A stretch of DNA of 64,000 bases, taken from Anaerolineaceae bacterium. GTDB taxonomy: Bacteria > Chloroflexota > Anaerolineae > Anaerolineales > Anaerolineaceae. The number at the start of each line of letters is the position of its first letter. Position 1 is the first letter of the stretch. Shown one piece after another: positions 61,726 through 64,000 of the stretch. The notes under the pieces were generated by a model. That model searched no databases and was not told the DNA's origin. It worked only from the letters and a program-made list of their open reading frames with translations. A program made the translations under genes and the position numbers. Location of the stretch: contig JAJUGU010000004.1 in NCBI GenBank assembly GCA_029265815.1, positions 233,413 to 297,412 on the forward strand, read 5' to 3'.

Positions 61726-63180
61726 ATGACGGATTACGAAGCAATCATTGGACTGGAAACACACATTCAGCTCAACACTACCACCAAGGTGTTTTGTTCA
61801 TGTAAGGCTGATTCCTGGTTCGCCCCCCCCAACACGAATATTTGCCCGGTCTGCTGTGGTCTCCCGGGGGTTCTGCCCGTGCTCAATAAAGCTGTGGTGG
61901 AAAAGGCTGTGTTGTTAGCCCATGCCATGAATGCTGAAATTCGTCCTTTGTCTTATTTTGACCGCAAGAATTACTTTTATCCTGATTTGCCCAAGGGTTA
62001 CCAGATCTCGCAATTCGATCAATCGCTGGCGAAAGGAGGCTACCTTGACCTGCCTGTGCCCGCCTCTGCGTCACCAGACAAGAAAGCCTACACCCGCCGT
62101 GTATCTATCTGGAAATTGCACATCGAAGAAGACGCCGGCAAGACCAAGACCGCCGGAAACCGCCGTTTCATTGATTTCAACCGCTGCGGTGTACCGCTGG
62201 TAGAGATGGTCACCGGGCCAGATCTGCGCACAGCCGACGAAGCCGCCCAATACTTAATTCGCCTGCGCCAGCTGCTGCGCTGGCTTGGGATTTCCGAAGC
62301 CGACATGGAAAAAGCCCACCTGCGCTGTGATGCCAACGTCTCGATCCGCGTCAGGGGTGAGACAAAATTCAACCCCAAAACCGAGATCAAGAATGTTAAT
62401 TCCATCGATGCTGTGCGCGACGCCATCGCCAAGGAAATTGACCGCCAGATCCGCGAGGTCGAAGCGGGCAACCGCATTCAAGCCTGGACGCTCGAATGGG
62501 ATGAAGATAGTGGAACGCTCAAAAAGATGCGCTCCAAAGAAACCGAAGCCGATTACCGCTACTTCCGCGAACCTGACCTTCTGCCGATTCGCATGAGCGA
62601 GGATTGGAAAAATCAAATCCTGTCGGACTTTCCAGAACTGCCGCTGGCGCGCCGCGCGCGCTTTATCGAGCAATACAATCTGCCCGAGTACGATGCGGAT
62701 ATTCTCACTTCTGAGCGTAAACTCTCAGATTATTTCGAAAACACCGTGCGTGCATACGGGGGCGATCCCAAGAAGGTTTCCAACTGGCTGATGAACGACG
62801 TGCTGCGGATGATTAATGACCAGGGATTGAACCCGGAAGAAATGAAACTGACTTCAGCAGCATTGGCAGAAATCCTCAAACTGGTGGATAAGGGTACGAT
62901 CAACATCAACACCGGTAAGTCGCTGCTGCAAAAAGTGCAAGACAGCGGCAAATCACCCGATCAGATCGTGGCTGACGAAGGGCTGGGGTTGGTGAGCGAT
63001 GACGGCGCTATCCGCGCCGTGTGCGAAGAGGTGCTGGCAGAAAGTCCAAATGAGGTGGCTTCTTACAAAGCCGGTAAAGTAACGTTGATTGGCTGGTTTG
63101 TAGGCAGCGTGATGAAGAAGATGCGCGGCAAAGCCGATGCCAGCCTGGCAAGGCAAATATTGGAAGAATTATTAAAATAA
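61726..63180 (+). CDS. gatB: Asp/Glu-tRNA amidotransferase subunit B
   Basis: 484 residues. GLETHIQLNTTTKVFC, CPVCCGLPGVLPV and KNYFYPDLPKGYQISQ are typical of GatB's kinase-like domain. The C-terminal YqeY-like helical tail binds tRNA. It uses ATP to activate the tRNA-bound glutamate or aspartate. GGAG precedes ATG 61726. A terminator follows at 63261-63299. Confidence 0.95.
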   Translation: MTDYEAIIGLETHIQLNTTTKVFCSCKADSWFAPPNTNICPVCCGLPGVLPVLNKAVVEKAVLLAHAMNAEIRPLSYFDRKNYFYPDLPKGYQISQFDQSLAKGGYLDLPVPASASPDKKAYTRRVSIWKLHIEEDAGKTKTAGNRRFIDFNRCGVPLVEMVTGPDLRTADEAAQYLIRLRQLLRWLGISEADMEKAHLRCDANVSIRVRGETKFNPKTEIKNVNSIDAVRDAIAKEIDRQIREVEAGNRIQAWTLEWDEDSGTLKKMRSKETEADYRYFREPDLLPIRMSEDWKNQILSDFPELPLARRARFIEQYNLPEYDADILTSERKLSDYFENTVRAYGGDPKKVSNWLMNDVLRMINDQGLNPEEMKLTSAALAEILKLVDKGTININTGKSLLQKVQDSGKSPDQIVADEGLGLVSDDGAIRAVCEEVLAESPNEVASYKAGKVTLIGWFVGSVMKKMRGKADASLARQILEELLK

Positions 63181-63186
63181 CCTCAC

Positions 63187-63238
63187 GCAAAGAGGCAAAG
63201 ATCGCAAAGGTAAATTTCTATCTCTATCTCACGCAAAG
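63187..63238 (+). repeat. GCAAAG triplet repeat after gatB
   Basis: Three GCAAAG at 63187-63192, 63195-63200 and 63204-63209 with spacers of 2 and 3 nt, and a fourth at 63233-63238 in CTCACGCAAAG, the same 11 bases that begin the first. It starts 7 nt after the gatB stop. Confidence 0.7.
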
Positions 63239-63260
63239 ACCGTAATCAACTGAAAAATGA

Positions 63261-63299
63261 AACACCCCCAATCTTCTAAAACGGTTGGGGATGTTTTTT
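63261..63299. terminator. Bidirectional terminator between gatB and the GxxExxY gene
   Basis: AACACCCCCAA pairs with TTGGGGATGTT apart from one C-A mismatch, followed by T6 on the plus strand and by TTTCATTTTT on the minus strand. Confidence 0.75.
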
Positions 63300-63308
63300 G
63301 ATATGGAG

Positions 63309-63692
63309 TTATTCCTGTAAACCATTCACGATTCTGGTAATTCCCTCTTTGATCAAGGGAGTACCAAAATTAATCAACAGCCCCAGGCGCATGTTCGAAA
63401 CCCGAAGATAGGTCAGTAATTGCTTCTTGTGGAGATCGATGACCTTCTCAACCGATTTAAGTTCAATGATCACCTTGTTTTCAACGATGATATCTGCTCG
63501 ATATCCTATGTTCAATGACAGCTGGTCATAAATAACAGGCATCATCACTTCTGTCTCGATTTTCAATCCACGGGTTCGCAATTCGTAGGCCAGGATGGCC
63601 TGGTAAGCTGATTCCAGCAGACCTGGACCAAGTTTGCTATGCACTCTATAAGCTGAATCAACGACGATTTTCGCGATTTCATTTTCGGTCAT
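63309..63692 (-). CDS. GxxExxY-family protein (PDDEXK nuclease-like fold)
   Basis: 127 residues. The family motif is G24-L-L-E27-S-A-Y30 in KLGPGLLESAY. A PDDEXK-type core follows: Asp67 in YRADIIV, Glu77-x-Lys79 in IIELKSV. The family is widespread but functionally uncharacterised; a nuclease role is only predicted from the fold. GGGGAGGG precedes the ATG. The gene lies between inverted copies of the GCAAAG motif (63187-63238 and 63758-64000). Confidence 0.85.
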   Translation of the reverse strand: MTENEIAKIVVDSAYRVHSKLGPGLLESAYQAILAYELRTRGLKIETEVMMPVIYDQLSLNIGYRADIIVENKVIIELKSVEKVIDLHKKQLLTYLRVSNMRLGLLINFGTPLIKEGITRIVNGLQE

Positions 63693-63757
63693 TTTACCCT
63701 CCCCTCAGTGATGACGATGTGATTATTCTCTTGAACAATTACTTCATGGCGAGATAC

Positions 63758-64000
63758 AGATCAAGGTTTTCTTTGCGGCCTTTGCGCCTTTGCGAGTAAT
63801 AGATCAAGGTTTTCTTTGCGGCCTTTGCGCCTTTGCGAGTAATAGATCAAGGTTTTCTTTGTGGCCTTTGCGCCTTTGCGAGTAATAGATCAAGGTTTTC
63901 TTTGCGGCCTTTGCGCCTTTGCGAGTAATAGATCAAGGTTTTCTTTGCGGCCTTTGCGCCTTTGCGAGTAATAGATCAAGGTTTTCTTTGCGGCCTTTGC
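63758..64000. repeat. 43-bp tandem repeat array, running off the window
   Basis: At least five full copies and a partial sixth start at 63758, 63801, 63844, 63887, 63930 and 63973, exactly 43 bp apart. Each holds CTTTGC-GGC-CTTTGC-GC-CTTTGC, the reverse complement of the triplet after gatB, with spacers 3 and 2. The copies are nearly identical; the third has one G-to-T change. There are no variable spacers, so it is not a CRISPR array. Confidence 0.9.

Noticed and set aside
63758..64000. CRISPR array
   Set aside because: The repeats are directly tandem with no spacers of variable sequence, the unit is not CRISPR-like, and no cas gene is present.

Overview
The window looks like a chromosomal segment of an anaerobic Chloroflexota bacterium, most likely class Anaerolineae. 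This is inferred from several traits together: lipoproteins and exported proteins with long Thr/Pro linkers, a one-chain pyruvate:ferredoxin oxidoreductase, SbcCD, RNase J, GatCAB, no respiratory genes, and moderate GC. No 16S rRNA or other decisive marker is present. I found no tRNA, rRNA, insertion sequence, phage or CRISPR array. Most of the window is ordinary, densely packed housekeeping sequence.

Layout: 1-6.5 kb holds the 3' part of dnaK, a Nudix hydrolase, a HemW-like radical SAM protein coupled to an esterase, a lipoprotein and a C39-type peptidase. 6.5-14 kb is a tightly overlapping run: sbcD, a CNNM/CBS membrane protein, sbcC and two glycosyltransferases. 14-18.4 kb carries a DUF362 protein, a LysM/M23 lipoprotein, a small anchored protein with a long structured leader, and ferritin. 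18.5-24.7 kb has an ADP-ribosylglycohydrolase and then a metabolic operon: a 1-pyrroline-5-carboxylate-dehydrogenase-like enzyme, both subunits of a glutaconate-type CoA-transferase, a D-2-hydroxyacid dehydrogenase and a HAD phosphatase. 24.7-28.9 kb is one very large HD-GYP sensor.

29-40 kb holds an unrecognised 571-residue protein, an MBL-fold protein, MutY (with an intact Nudix box), a protein-isoaspartate methyltransferase, RNase J, DnaA (flanked by AT-rich noncoding DNA), a FAD oxidoreductase with a flippase-like membrane protein, and an alkyltransferase-like repair protein. 40-45.4 kb has pyruvate:ferredoxin oxidoreductase, an ADP-ribose-pyrophosphatase-like Nudix enzyme and a LysM lipoprotein. 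45.5-49 kb reads as a quality-control group: a DNPH1-like nucleotide hydrolase, a CbpA-type DnaJ, an HtrA protease and an eRF1-like (baeRF/VLRF1) protein that stops early. 49-57.3 kb has MurJ, a SagB-type oxidoreductase, and dnaE followed by pfkA. 57.5-63.2 kb has a CYTH protein, small membrane proteins, and gatC-gatA-[CAP lipoprotein]-gatB.

The right end is the most unusual part. A GxxExxY-family (PDDEXK-like) gene sits between inverted copies of a GCAAAG-N2-GCAAAG-N3-GCAAAG motif, and on one side the motif is amplified into a 43-bp tandem array that runs off the window. Other points worth checking are several promoters whose -10 box lies only 6-9 nt before the start codon (probable leaderless mRNAs), an antisense-oriented perfect terminator inside the hydroxyacid dehydrogenase gene, a probable attenuator at 16.9-17.1 kb, and the odd gene insertions in the sbcDC and gatCAB operons.
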